A stretch of 64,000 nucleotides of DNA from Brevibacterium sp. ZH18 (lineage in GTDB: Bacteria; Actinomycetota; Actinomycetes; Actinomycetales; Brevibacteriaceae): NCBI RefSeq assembly GCF_022748595.1, contig NZ_JALDSX010000001.1:62001-126000 (forward strand). Direction: 5' to 3'. The notes under the pieces are model-generated. The model saw nothing but the letters and a program-made list of their open reading frames with translations, made no database searches and was not told the origin of the DNA. Below, one piece after another: positions 47,368 to 55,796 of this stretch. Positions within the stretch are counted from its first letter, which is position 1, and every line of letters begins with the position of its first letter. A program made the position numbers and the translations under genes.

Positions 47368-48528
47368 ATGACCCTCACGCGTAGTACCACGACAGTGCTG
47401 ACAGCCGCCGCTCTGGGAGGAGTGCTGCTGCTGACCGGCTGCGAGCCGAATCAGAAGTCCGGCGACGGTTCGATCACCGTCTCGAGCACCGACGACAAAT
47501 GCGATGTCTCGGCAGAGAAGGCTCCGGCGGGCACGCTGAAGTTCGACGTCACAAACGACGGATTGAAAGTCACAGAGTTCTACCTCCTCGGCGAAGACGG
47601 GCTGCGCATCATCGGTGAGGTCGAGAACATCGCCCCCGGACTCAACCGGTCCCTGACAGTGACGGCTCCCGAGGGCAAGTACTTCACCGCCTGCAAGCCG
47701 GGGATGGTCGGCGACGGCATCCGCGGAGATTTCACGGTCACGAAGTCCGAGGGCGGGACAGAGGTCGCCGCCGAGGACTCCCAGCTCGCCGATCAGGCGA
47801 CGACGCAGTACGCCTCCTATGTCAAGGATCAGACTGAACAGCTGCAGTCCGGAACCGAGAAGTTCGCCCAGGCGTACAAGGACGGCGACGACGCCGAGGC
47901 ACGTAAGCTCTACGCCTCCGTGCGCATGCACTGGGAGCGGATCGAACCCGTGGCTGAGTCGTTTGGCGATATCGACCCGAAGCTCGACCTGCGTGAGGCC
48001 GACCTGGTGGACGGGCAGGAGTGGACCGGTTGGCACCTGCTCGAGAAGGATCTGTGGCCGCCGAAAGACAGTTACACGGCGCTCAGTGACGCGGATCGAA
48101 AGAAATACGCCGACCTGCTCGTCTCGGACACGAAGGTCCTCTTCGATCGCACCCGCGACATCACCTTCACTCCCGACCAGCTCTCCAACGGCGCGAAGGA
48201 ACTCCTCAACGAAGTCGCCACCGGCAAGGTCACCGGCGAGGAGGAGATCTGGTCGCACACCGATCTCTGGGACTTCCAGGCCAATGTCGACGGTGCCCGA
48301 ATCGCCTACGAGGATCTGCAGCCACTGCTGGCGACCCGCGACAAAGAGCTCGACGCCACACTGAAGACCCGTTTCGATGACCTGCAGAAGCTCCTTGACA
48401 AGCACAAGGACGGCGATGGCTTCGTTCTGTACACCGATCTGAGCAAGAAGGAGATCAAAGAGCTCGCCGATTCCGTCAATGCCCTGTCAGAGCCGCTGTC
48501 GACGCTGACGGAAAAAGTGGTGGGCTGA
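47368..48528 (+). CDS. efeO: EfeO iron-uptake lipoprotein
   Basis: A 386-aa exported lipoprotein (lipobox LLTGC, Cys25). An N-terminal cupredoxin-like domain (about 30-125, 'GLNRSLTVTAPEGKYFTACKPGM') is followed by an M75/imelysin-like helical domain with the HxxE motif in 'RMHWERIEP' and 'GWHLLEKDLWP'. It would bind extracellular iron and hand it to EfeU. AAGGA lies 6 nt before the ATG at 47368, and the longer frame enters efeU. The stop overlaps efeB by 1 nt. Confidence 0.93.
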   Translation: MTLTRSTTTVLTAAALGGVLLLTGCEPNQKSGDGSITVSSTDDKCDVSAEKAPAGTLKFDVTNDGLKVTEFYLLGEDGLRIIGEVENIAPGLNRSLTVTAPEGKYFTACKPGMVGDGIRGDFTVTKSEGGTEVAAEDSQLADQATTQYASYVKDQTEQLQSGTEKFAQAYKDGDDAEARKLYASVRMHWERIEPVAESFGDIDPKLDLREADLVDGQEWTGWHLLEKDLWPPKDSYTALSDADRKKYADLLVSDTKVLFDRTRDITFTPDQLSNGAKELLNEVATGKVTGEEEIWSHTDLWDFQANVDGARIAYEDLQPLLATRDKELDATLKTRFDDLQKLLDKHKDGDGFVLYTDLSKKEIKELADSVNALSEPLSTLTEKVVG

Positions 48529-49778
48529 TGGCAGATCGTCCAGGCGTGTCCCGTCGGGCACTGTTCGGAGTCGGTGCGGGAACCCTGGCAGCAGGAGCCG
48601 CGGCGGGGTACTTCGGGCACGACAGCGTCGCCGAGGCAGTCGGAGCGGAATCGGACGTCGTCGACTTCTACGGTGAGCACCAGGCCGGAATCGTCACCGA
48701 GGCCCAGGACAGAATGTGCTTCGCCGCGATCAACGTGCTCACCTCCGACCGGAACGAACTCGTCGATCTGCTCCAGAAGTGGACGAAGGCGGCGGCCAAC
48801 CTCAGCCAGGGCCTGCCTGTTGTCCCCGACGGAGTCGGCGGCGGCTCACGGATGGCCCCTCCCATCGACACTGGCGAGGCACAGGGGCTCAGCGCCGGCC
48901 ATCTCACCATCACCATCGGCTTCGGACGCAGCCTATTCCGCGACGCTGACGGCATGGACCGCTTCAGCATCGCCGACCGGCTGCCGGAGGGGCTCATCGA
49001 GTTCCCGCACTTTCCCGGTGACCAGCTCGAGGATAGCCGCGTCGGCGGCGATCTGTGCATCCAAGCCTGTGCAGACGACCCGCAGGTGGCCGTGCACGCG
49101 GTCCGCAATCTCATCAGGATGGGATTCGGCACAGTCTCGACACGGTGGATGCAGCTCGGGTTCGGCCGGACTGCCTCGACGTCACCGGACCAGGAGACCC
49201 CGCGCAACCTGTTCGGGTTCAAGGATGGCACCGCGAACGTCCGATCGGATGAGTCGAAGGCCCTCGACGAGCACATCTGGGTCAGGGACGGATCCTGGAT
49301 GGAGGGCGGCAGCTACCTCGTGGCCCGTCGGATCAGAATGCACATCGAGACGTGGGACCGCGAGAGCCTCGACGGTCAGGAGCAGATCTTCGGTCGTACG
49401 AAGGTCGATGGAGCACCGCTGTCGGGAGGCGACGAGTTCGCCACTCCCGATTTCTCGATGGCGGGGTCCGGCAACCAGCCGATCATCCCCGTCGATTCGC
49501 ATGTTCGTCTGGCCCATCCGAGCCAGAACAATGGTGTGCGGATCCTGCGCCGCGGCTACAACTACGCGGATGGTGCTGACACCAGGGGGAACCTCGACGC
49601 TGGTCTGTTCTTCATCGCGTTCGTCGCCGACCCGGAGACCGACTACGTTCCGATGCAGAACCGCCTCGCCGCCCAAGACGCGCTGAGCGAGTATCTTGTG
49701 CACACCGGTTCAGGGCTCTTCGCAGTCCCTCCGGGAGTTCAAGAGGGCGGATACATCGGGCAGAGCCTTTTCACCTGA
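48528..49778 (+). CDS. efeB: EfeB Dyp-type heme peroxidase, Tat-exported
   Basis: A 416-aa DyP-type peroxidase. The twin-arginine signal is 'SRRALFGVGAGTLAAGAAAG' at about residues 8-27. The DyP motif GxxDG appears in 'FGFKDGTANVR', and the distal Arg and proximal His regions are in the C-terminal half ('RRGYNYADG'). As EfeB it would oxidise ferrous iron, or extract iron from heme, for EfeU/EfeO outside the cell. Last gene of efeUOB. Confidence 0.93.
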   Translation: MADRPGVSRRALFGVGAGTLAAGAAAGYFGHDSVAEAVGAESDVVDFYGEHQAGIVTEAQDRMCFAAINVLTSDRNELVDLLQKWTKAAANLSQGLPVVPDGVGGGSRMAPPIDTGEAQGLSAGHLTITIGFGRSLFRDADGMDRFSIADRLPEGLIEFPHFPGDQLEDSRVGGDLCIQACADDPQVAVHAVRNLIRMGFGTVSTRWMQLGFGRTASTSPDQETPRNLFGFKDGTANVRSDESKALDEHIWVRDGSWMEGGSYLVARRIRMHIETWDRESLDGQEQIFGRTKVDGAPLSGGDEFATPDFSMAGSGNQPIIPVDSHVRLAHPSQNNGVRILRRGYNYADGADTRGNLDAGLFFIAFVADPETDYVPMQNRLAAQDALSEYLVHTGSGLFAVPPGVQEGGYIGQSLFT

Positions 49779-49813
49779 GCGCCAGTGTCACCAGTCGGTG
49801 AGTATCTGTCCGA

Positions 49814-50536
49814 CTAGGCCCTGCCAGTCGTTCGCATCGTGATGTTGATCCTGCCCCCGCCGAGGTGGTCCAGCCTGCCGTGTTCAGGCGCCGTGGCCGG
49901 TTGGATCGACGTCACCCCGTGATAGGCGAAGCGGGCAGGTCCGCCGAAGACGAAGGCATCGCCGGAGGCAAGTCGGATGTCCTCATAGGGTCTGTTGCGG
50001 TTGACCGTGTTGCCGAATCTGAAGATGCAGGTATCACCGATCGACAGTGAGACGACCGGAGCCGGATCGAATTCGTCCTTGTCCTGATGCATGCCCATCT
50101 TGGCGGACGAGTCGTAGTAGTTCACGAGTGCGACATCCGGACGGTAGTCCTCGGCATCCAGTCCCCAAGCTCGCTCGTCACCGGAGGGGAACTGCGGGTC
50201 GGCCGCTGCCACCTCGGCGGCCTCGGCGATGACCTGTCGACCCAGCCGGGTCATCCAGTCAGGGAAGTCGAGCACCCGGGCGTTGTTGACATCACGGGCA
50301 CGACGGTCGTAGCGACCCGGCTGCCAGTGCCAGCCGAGTCCGATGGTCTGAACACTCATCGGATGTCCGGCGATCGTGGTCGCGTGGGCGGGCACGGGAC
50401 CTGACTGCCACTGTCGGTACTGGCGGATGATCCATGCCTGGGCCGCCTCGTCGAGAAATCCGGGCAGCCAGACCGCGCCATCGGCGACGACCCTCGGTGC
50501 CCGGTCGAAGGCTTCGTCGGCGAAGAGCGATTCCAC
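49814..50536 (-). CDS. AlkB-family 2-oxoglutarate/Fe(II) dioxygenase
   Basis: A 240-aa AlkB homologue that removes alkyl groups from damaged nucleic acid bases by oxidative demethylation. Iron ligands are His150-x-Asp152 ('MGMHQDKDE') and His206 ('ARFAYHGV'). 2-Oxoglutarate and base-binding residues lie in Arg229-x5-Arg235 ('RINITMR'). Length and motifs match E. coli AlkB (216 aa). Monocistronic, 23 nt after the end of the adjacent flavoprotein gene on the same strand. Confidence 0.93.
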   Translation of the reverse strand: MESLFADEAFDRAPRVVADGAVWLPGFLDEAAQAWIIRQYRQWQSGPVPAHATTIAGHPMSVQTIGLGWHWQPGRYDRRARDVNNARVLDFPDWMTRLGRQVIAEAAEVAAADPQFPSGDERAWGLDAEDYRPDVALVNYYDSSAKMGMHQDKDEFDPAPVVSLSIGDTCIFRFGNTVNRNRPYEDIRLASGDAFVFGGPARFAYHGVTSIQPATAPEHGRLDHLGGGRINITMRTTGRA

Positions 50537-50559
50537 GACTGAGTCGACTCAGACGAGAA

Positions 50560-51768
50560 TCAGAGTTCGCCGACGGGAACAGACTCGTCCTGCAGGCGCG
50601 CCGCCGAGACGCTCTTTCCCACAAGCGCCCGCAACTCGTCGCTGCAGTCCCAGACGTTGACGTTCATGGCCGCGGTGACGGTGCCGCCGCGGGTCCAGAA
50701 CACGAGGAATTCGCCGCTCGACTTGTCGCCGCGGATGACCACATCATCGTCGCCCGAACCGTGTCCGACGTATTCCATGCCGAGGTCGAACTGGTCCGTG
50801 TAGAAGTAGGGTTGCCAATCGTATTCCTTCGCCCCACCAGAGATGGTGGCCGCAGCGACCTCCGCCTGCCGCACGGCGTTGTCCCAGTGCTCGACGCGCA
50901 GACGCTCATCGAGGAGAGTGTTCTGAGCCGCGGCGATGTCGCCGATGGCGAAGATGTTCTGTTCGCTCGTGCGCATGTTCTCATCGACGACGACCCCGTT
51001 GTCCGTGGTCAGGCCGGCGGCTGTGGCCAGGTCGATGGTCGGATCCGCGCCGATCCCCACGACGACGAGGTCCGCGGGAATGTCGCCGGCGCTGGTCTGC
51101 ACGGTGTCGACGGCTTTGTCGCCGGTGAATCCGGTGGTTTCGACGTTGGTGCGGAATTCCACGCCGTTCTTCTCGTGCAGGTCCTGGAAGTATTCGCCGA
51201 TCTCGTCGCCCAAGGCTGCCCGCAGCGGGGGAGTGGAGTGCAGGACGACCGTGACATCACAGCCGTTCGTGCTCGCGGCTGCTGCGACCTCGAGGCCGAT
51301 CCAGCCGCCGCCGATGATCACGACCTTCTTGCCCTGGCCGAACTGTGAGCGGATCGCCACGGCGTCTCCAGCATCACGCAGAGTGTGGATGTTTCCCAGA
51401 TCGGCACCGGGCACGTCGAGGACTCTCGGTGTGGATCCGGTGGCCAGGATCGCCTGACCATAGGTCACGGTCTCACCGTCGTCGAGAGTCAGCGTCCGGT
51501 TCTTCGCGTCGAGCGCGGTCACCGTCGTGCCGAAGCGGGTGGTCACGTCATGAGCGGCGTACCAATCCTCGCCGCGCAGAGCCGACTCGGCAGGATCACT
51601 GCCCTCGAGCATGACCTTCTTGGACAGATCCGGACGGTAGTAGGGAGCCGCTGGATCGGCGCCGATGAGAGCGATCGACGCGGCGTATCCGGCCTCCCGG
51701 AGCGCCTCGACCACGGTGCCGCCGCCGATGCCTGCTCCGATGATGACAGTTCCGAATTCTTCGGCCAT
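50560..51768 (-). CDS. Ferredoxin/rubredoxin reductase-like FAD oxidoreductase
   Basis: A 402-aa NAD(P)H/FAD oxidoreductase of the ferredoxin-reductase group that serves monooxygenases. FAD motif 'VIIGAGIGGG' near residue 7, NAD motif 'VVIIGGGWIGLEVAAAA' near 150, and the second FAD motif 'NIFAIGDIAA' near 275. The C-terminal domain starts around 320. Family members reduce ferredoxins for cytochrome P450 or ring-hydroxylating dioxygenases; no such partner is in this window. ATG at 51768 is preferred for its GAAGGAC ribosome site. The alkB gene follows 23 nt downstream. Confidence 0.85.
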   Translation of the reverse strand: MAEEFGTVIIGAGIGGGTVVEALREAGYAASIALIGADPAAPYYRPDLSKKVMLEGSDPAESALRGEDWYAAHDVTTRFGTTVTALDAKNRTLTLDDGETVTYGQAILATGSTPRVLDVPGADLGNIHTLRDAGDAVAIRSQFGQGKKVVIIGGGWIGLEVAAAASTNGCDVTVVLHSTPPLRAALGDEIGEYFQDLHEKNGVEFRTNVETTGFTGDKAVDTVQTSAGDIPADLVVVGIGADPTIDLATAAGLTTDNGVVVDENMRTSEQNIFAIGDIAAAQNTLLDERLRVEHWDNAVRQAEVAAATISGGAKEYDWQPYFYTDQFDLGMEYVGHGSGDDDVVIRGDKSSGEFLVFWTRGGTVTAAMNVNVWDCSDELRALVGKSVSAARLQDESVPVGEL

Positions 51769-51896
51769 TGCCTTGTCCTTCCTCGAGGGGATTTCTCCCA
51801 GCCTGTACCGAGTCCGCGGGTGAGTCAACCGCAGGTGGGAGTCGTTGTGTCCATTTTGTGCAGGACGGGGACTTCGGCGTAAAGTGGGATCCGCAA

Positions 51897-51969
51897 GGGG
51901 CTTTAGCTCAGTTGGTAGAGCGTTTCGTTCGCAATGAAAAGGTCAGGGGTTCGATTCCCCTAAGCTCCA
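51897..51969 (+). tRNA. tRNA-Ala(CGC)
   Basis: Acceptor GGGGCTT pairs with AAGCTCC (one G-T). The D arm has AGCTCAGTTGGTAGAGC, the anticodon stem TTTCG/TGAAA holds the loop TTCGCAA (anticodon CGC, reading GCG), and the T arm has GGTTCGATTCC. Discriminator A; CCA is not encoded. Confidence 0.95.
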
Positions 51970-52000
51970 CAGACGACATATTCGCCGAGGTGATTTCAAC

Positions 52001-52360
52001 GTGAAAGCTCGGACAGTAGCCATGATCGGGATCCTCGGACTCGCCGGGGCCGCACATTTCCTCAAGCCCCGGTTCTTCGACTCCATCGTTCCGCCTCAGC
52101 TGGGCAGCGCCCGCAAGTGGACCTATGCCAGCGGAGTCGCCGAACTCGGCTGTGCCGCACTTCTCGCAGCCCCCGCCACCCGCCGTGCGGGCGGAACGGC
52201 CATGACCGCGCTGATGATCGGGGTCTACCCAGCGAACATCTACACCGTGAAGAAGCACTGGCACAGCCCGAAGGGCCGCGCGATCGCTCTTGCTCGTCTG
52301 CCGCTGCAGATTCCCCTCATCTGGATACCCTGGACGATCGCCGGCGACTCGACTGCTTGA
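52001..52360 (+). CDS. DoxX-like small membrane protein
   Basis: A 119-aa protein with four hydrophobic segments. 'GILGLAGAAHFLKPRFFDSIVPP' and 'YASGVAELGCAALLAAPATRRAG' match the pattern of DoxX-type membrane proteins, where the 'H..kP..F..ivP' first helix and 'E...a..L' second helix recur. Members of this group are often near stress or redox genes; no activity can be assigned. GTG start with GAGGTG 7-8 nt upstream. It lies between tRNA-Ala and the GH1 locus. Confidence 0.65.
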   Translation: MKARTVAMIGILGLAGAAHFLKPRFFDSIVPPQLGSARKWTYASGVAELGCAALLAAPATRRAGGTAMTALMIGVYPANIYTVKKHWHSPKGRAIALARLPLQIPLIWIPWTIAGDSTA

Positions 52361-52385
52361 CGTCACAACATCCCTGGTCATGGCA

Positions 52386-52433
52386 TATTCTGATCGTGGC
52401 AGACAGCGCACGACGACTGTGATCGTCTCGTGC
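52386..52433 (+). promoter_or_regulatory. Possible promoter and operator of the beta-glucosidase locus
   Basis: TATTCT at 52386-52391 is a -10 candidate. Just downstream, an imperfect inverted repeat has outer arms GCACGA (52408-52413)/TCGTGC (52428-52433) and inner GACGA (52412-52416)/TCGTC (52423-52427). It could be an operator for a LacI- or ROK-type repressor, or a leader hairpin; no regulator gene is adjacent. Confidence 0.35.
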
Positions 52434-52458
52434 TGTTCACAGATACGAAGGGGTATTC

Positions 52459-53815
52459 ATGCCGGGGACATTGACGTTCGATCCACAGCAGCTGCGTCAG
52501 CTGCGATTCTCCGCCGCCACTGCGGCCTTTCAGATCGAAGGCGCCAGGACCGAGGATGGTCGCGGAGAATCGATCTGGGACGACTTCGTCGACATGCCCG
52601 GAGCTGTCGTCGACGGATCCACCGCCGACCCGGGACCTGACAGCTATCACCGCAGCGACGAGGACGTGTCGCTGTTGGCGGGTCTCGGCGTCGACAGATA
52701 TCGGTTTTCGCTGTCATGGGTGAGGATCATCCCCGACGCTCTGACGAGCACCGAAGTCAACCCCGCCGGACTCGACTACTACGACCGACTCGTCGACGGG
52801 CTGCTGGAGGCAGGCATCACGCCTGAACCGACGCTCTACCATTGGGACCTTCCGGCCCGGCCTCGAGGCCGCGAGCGGATGGCTCACCCGTGACACGGTC
52901 TCCCGCTTCGGCGAATACGTCGAAGTCGTCGCAGAGCGCCTCGGCGATCGGGTCCGACACTGGTACACGATCAACGAACCCGCCTCGACCTCACTGCAGG
53001 GTTACGCTCTTGGGGAACTGGCACCCGGTCACACCATGCTCTTCGCCGCCCTCCCCACCGTCCACCATCAGCTTCTGGCACACGGCACTGCAGCGCGCAT
53101 CCTGCGAGACCACGGCGCCGAGCAGGTGGCACCGGCGGTCAATCACAGTCTGGTCCTACCCGAGACCGACGCAGAGGCGGACATGGCGGCGGCGGGAGCC
53201 CTCGACCTCCTCTTCAACCGGCTCTTCGCGGAACCGCTGCTGGTGGGCGCCTACCCTGACCTCGAACCGTTCGGGGTCGAGATGCCGATTCGCGACGGAG
53301 ACATGGAAGTGATCTCGACCCCGTGTGATGCCTATGGGCTCAACTACTACAACCCGACCACGGTGCGCGCCGTCGCCGACGGCCCGCTGCCCTTCGACAT
53401 GGTGGCCACGCCCGGCGCAGCGACGACGGGCTTCGGCCCCCTGTGGCCGATCCGCCCCGACACGCTGCGGGACTTCCTCATCGATCTGAGCAGCCGCTAC
53501 GGTCAGGCTCTGCCGCCGATCGTGATCTCAGAGAACGGCGCCTCGTTCCCCGAGCCGGACGCCTGCACCGCACCGATCGACGACGACGCGCGGATCGCCT
53601 ACCTGCACGACCACCTCGGCGCCGTTGCCGAAGCGATGACGGCCGGCGTGCGCATCGAGGGCTATACGGTCTGGTCGCTGCTCGACAACTTCGAGTGGGC
53701 CGAGGGCTTCACCCAGCGCTTCGGACTCGTCCACGTGGACATGGACACCGGCACGCGGACGCCGAAAGCCTCGTACGCATGGTATCGGGACCTCATCTGC
53801 GCGGCACGGGCATGA
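52459..53815 (+). pseudogene. Beta-glucosidase, GH1 family, frameshifted
   Basis: Two overlapping pieces form one GH1 glycosidase of about 450 aa, the normal length. The first 133 codons run in one frame to 'TPEPTLYHWDLPAR' and then shift to an unrelated tail ending at 52893. The rest ('LEAASGWLTRDTVSRFGEYVEV' onward) continues in the next frame to 53815. Removing one C at 52861-52862 (CGGCCTCGAG to CGGCTCGAG) restores a complete protein. Both catalytic Glu motifs survive in the second part, 'TINEP' (acid/base) and 'ISENG' (nucleophile). It may be a real inactivating mutation or a sequencing error. GAAGGGG precedes the ATG by 6 nt. The stop overlaps the MFS gene by 4 nt. Confidence 0.85.
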
Positions 53816-55098
53816 AGCGCGCACCGGGGGCGAAAGCAGGAGGGCCCAGCGGATCTCTGCAGACGAGTGCGCGCGTCGGACCGTGGTGGATGGTGTGGTT
53901 CACCCTCGCCTGGCTGGCCATCTGGACCGTTCAGCTCACCCCCATCCAGCTCCTGCTCCCGCTTCAGCTCGACACCGAGAGCGAGGGCTGGATCTCCGGT
54001 GTCGTCTGGTCAGGCGTCGTGCTCTCGGCCGGCGGGCTGGCCGGAATCATCGTGGCCCCGCTCGCCGGACGACTCTCCGACCGCACACGTTCGCGGTTCG
54101 GCCGTCGCCGTCCATGGGCCATCGGCGGTTCGCTGTGCGCTGGCCTCGGACTCCTGCTCACAGGCATCGCCCACGGCCCCCTGCTGGTCGGCGGGGCCTG
54201 GATCGTGGTGTCGATCGGTGTGTCCGTGGCCTCGGCCGCGCTGACCGCCCTCATCGCCGACCAGCTCAACACGCAGAGGGGTGCAGCCTCGGCAGCGGCG
54301 AGTTCGGCTCAGGCCGTGGGCATCGTCGTCGGGGTCGGCGCAGTCGTGCTGTTGGGACTGGGCCTCGGTGCTTCCTACGCGCTCCTGGCCGGGATCATCA
54401 CCGTCATCGGGATCGGCACATCACTGCTCCTGCCCGACCCTACTCCCACCCATCCGCGGATCGTGAGTCTGCACGTGGGACGGCAGCCGATCACGGGTGC
54501 TCGGATCTCCTCACTGCTCGACCACAGTTTCGCCTGGCTGCTCATCAGCCGCTTCGTCGTCAACGTCGGCAACGCGCTGGGGACCTCGCTGCTGCTCTTC
54601 TTCCTCCTCTACGGAATCAAAGTCCCCGCCGACGGAGCCGAAGACAAACTGCTCATCCTCATCGTCATCTACACGATCTTCGTCGTCATCTCCTCCATCG
54701 TCATCGGCACGATCTCCGACCGGACAGGCAACAGACGGGTCTGGACGATCGCCTCGGCGCTGGTCCAGGCGGCATCAGGTGTGATCATCCTCATCAGCCC
54801 GGAGTACACGACCACAGCCATCGCAGCGGCAGTCATGGGAACCGGCTACGGCGCGTACATGGCGGTGAGCCTGGCGTTCGGCACCGATCTGCTGCTCGAC
54901 CCCGATGACCACGCCCGGGACCTGAGCATGGTGAACAACTCGGCGGCCCTGGGGCAGCTCGTCGGCCCTCTGCTCGGAGCCGGATTGGTCGCACTCGTCG
55001 GAGGGTTCTGGCTGCTCTTCGCAGCCGCGGCGATCGTGTCGGTCGTTGGCGCGCTGATGACGCTGACCGTTCACCCCCGGCGACCGAACCCGGCCTGA
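53812..55098 (+). CDS. MFS transporter coupled to the GH1 gene
   Basis: A 428-aa polytopic membrane protein with about 12 transmembrane helices. Motif A-like 'PLAGRLSDRTRSRFGRRRPW' lies near residue 84; this 'SDrTRsRfGRRRPW' form is typical of the GPH/sugar-type MFS group. A second related motif is 'GTISDRTGNRR' near 300. Its ATG lies in an ATGA overlap with the GH1 stop, so translation should depend on that frame. It probably imports a beta-glucoside for the adjacent enzyme. If the GH1 frameshift is real, coupling could weaken its expression. A longer upstream frame overlaps GH1 and is spurious. Confidence 0.82.
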   Translation: MKRAPGAKAGGPSGSLQTSARVGPWWMVWFTLAWLAIWTVQLTPIQLLLPLQLDTESEGWISGVVWSGVVLSAGGLAGIIVAPLAGRLSDRTRSRFGRRRPWAIGGSLCAGLGLLLTGIAHGPLLVGGAWIVVSIGVSVASAALTALIADQLNTQRGAASAAASSAQAVGIVVGVGAVVLLGLGLGASYALLAGIITVIGIGTSLLLPDPTPTHPRIVSLHVGRQPITGARISSLLDHSFAWLLISRFVVNVGNALGTSLLLFFLLYGIKVPADGAEDKLLILIVIYTIFVVISSIVIGTISDRTGNRRVWTIASALVQAASGVIILISPEYTTTAIAAAVMGTGYGAYMAVSLAFGTDLLLDPDDHARDLSMVNNSAALGQLVGPLLGAGLVALVGGFWLLFAAAAIVSVVGALMTLTVHPRRPNPA

Positions 55099-55102
55099 GG
55101 GC

Positions 55103-55118
55103 GATCCCGGTCGGGATC
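55103..55118. terminator. Hairpin between MFS and DUF1905 genes
   Basis: GATCCCG (55103-55109) and CGGGATC (55112-55118) are inverted repeats separated by 2 nt, between convergent genes. No T-tract. Confidence 0.45.
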
Positions 55119-55671
55119 AGGAGATGCCGAGCAGCTTTCCGCTCTTCGACAGCTCCGGATCCGTGCACGAGGACAGGTCGAAGCAGCACGGACGGCGCTT
55201 GCCGTTCTCGAGCTTCGAGATCGCCACCCGCACACGGCGGGCACGCGTATCGGCGTTCCTCGTGGCCCGGATCCAGCGCACCCACTCCCAACGCGCCATC
55301 GGCGTCAGGCCGGCCCACACCTCGGTGAGGTCAGGGGCGTCGTCGAGAGCTGCGCGGAAATCGTCGGGGATGTCGGTCTCCGGCCATTCCTTCGTCGGAA
55401 TCAGCTTGAGAGCCACTGATTCCGATTCGCTCACACCCAGTTCAGCCCACAGGTTCTCATCGACATTGATCCAGTGTCCGCGCATGCCGTCGGGTTCGAT
55501 GACCGTGGTGAAATCGATGCCGTTCGCCGTCGCCCGAACAGCAACCTGACCACGTGAGGGAAGCTCGGCGCTGGCCTCTGGCGGCAGGTGCAGGATCGGC
55601 CTGTCGTTGATGACCTTCGCAGGTGCGAAGAATTCGATCGCCGAGGCGGTGGCTGCGGTGCTCTTGCTCAT
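55117..55671 (-). CDS. DUF1905 / OmdA (YdeI-like) protein
   Basis: A 184-aa cytosolic protein. An N-terminal DUF1905 beta-barrel ('IEFFAPAKVINDRPILHLPPEA' through 'RGHWINVDENLW') joins a C-terminal bacteriocin-resistance OmdA/YdeI-type helical domain ('WAGLTPMARWEWVRWIRATRNADTRARRV' and 'KLENGKRRPCCFD'). Proteins of this pair-domain type are widespread and of unclear function; 'bacteriocin protection' comes from distant homologues. Promoter not seen. Confidence 0.8.
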   Translation of the reverse strand: MSKSTAATASAIEFFAPAKVINDRPILHLPPEASAELPSRGQVAVRATANGIDFTTVIEPDGMRGHWINVDENLWAELGVSESESVALKLIPTKEWPETDIPDDFRAALDDAPDLTEVWAGLTPMARWEWVRWIRATRNADTRARRVRVAISKLENGKRRPCCFDLSSCTDPELSKSGKLLGIS

Positions 55672-55796
55672 GGTCTGTCCCTGTTCACTGGTGCTGGCGA
55701 CGGTTGGCTCTGATGCTCAAGGATAGTCGGCGAACCAGGGCGCGGACTTCTCGATTCCTGATGACTGTCCGCACTCCCCGCTGGTGCGTGAGGGAG

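Noticed and set aside
52459-53815. Two independent genes in the GH1 region
   Set aside because: The two frames join into one complete GH1 protein after removing a single base, so they are one broken gene.
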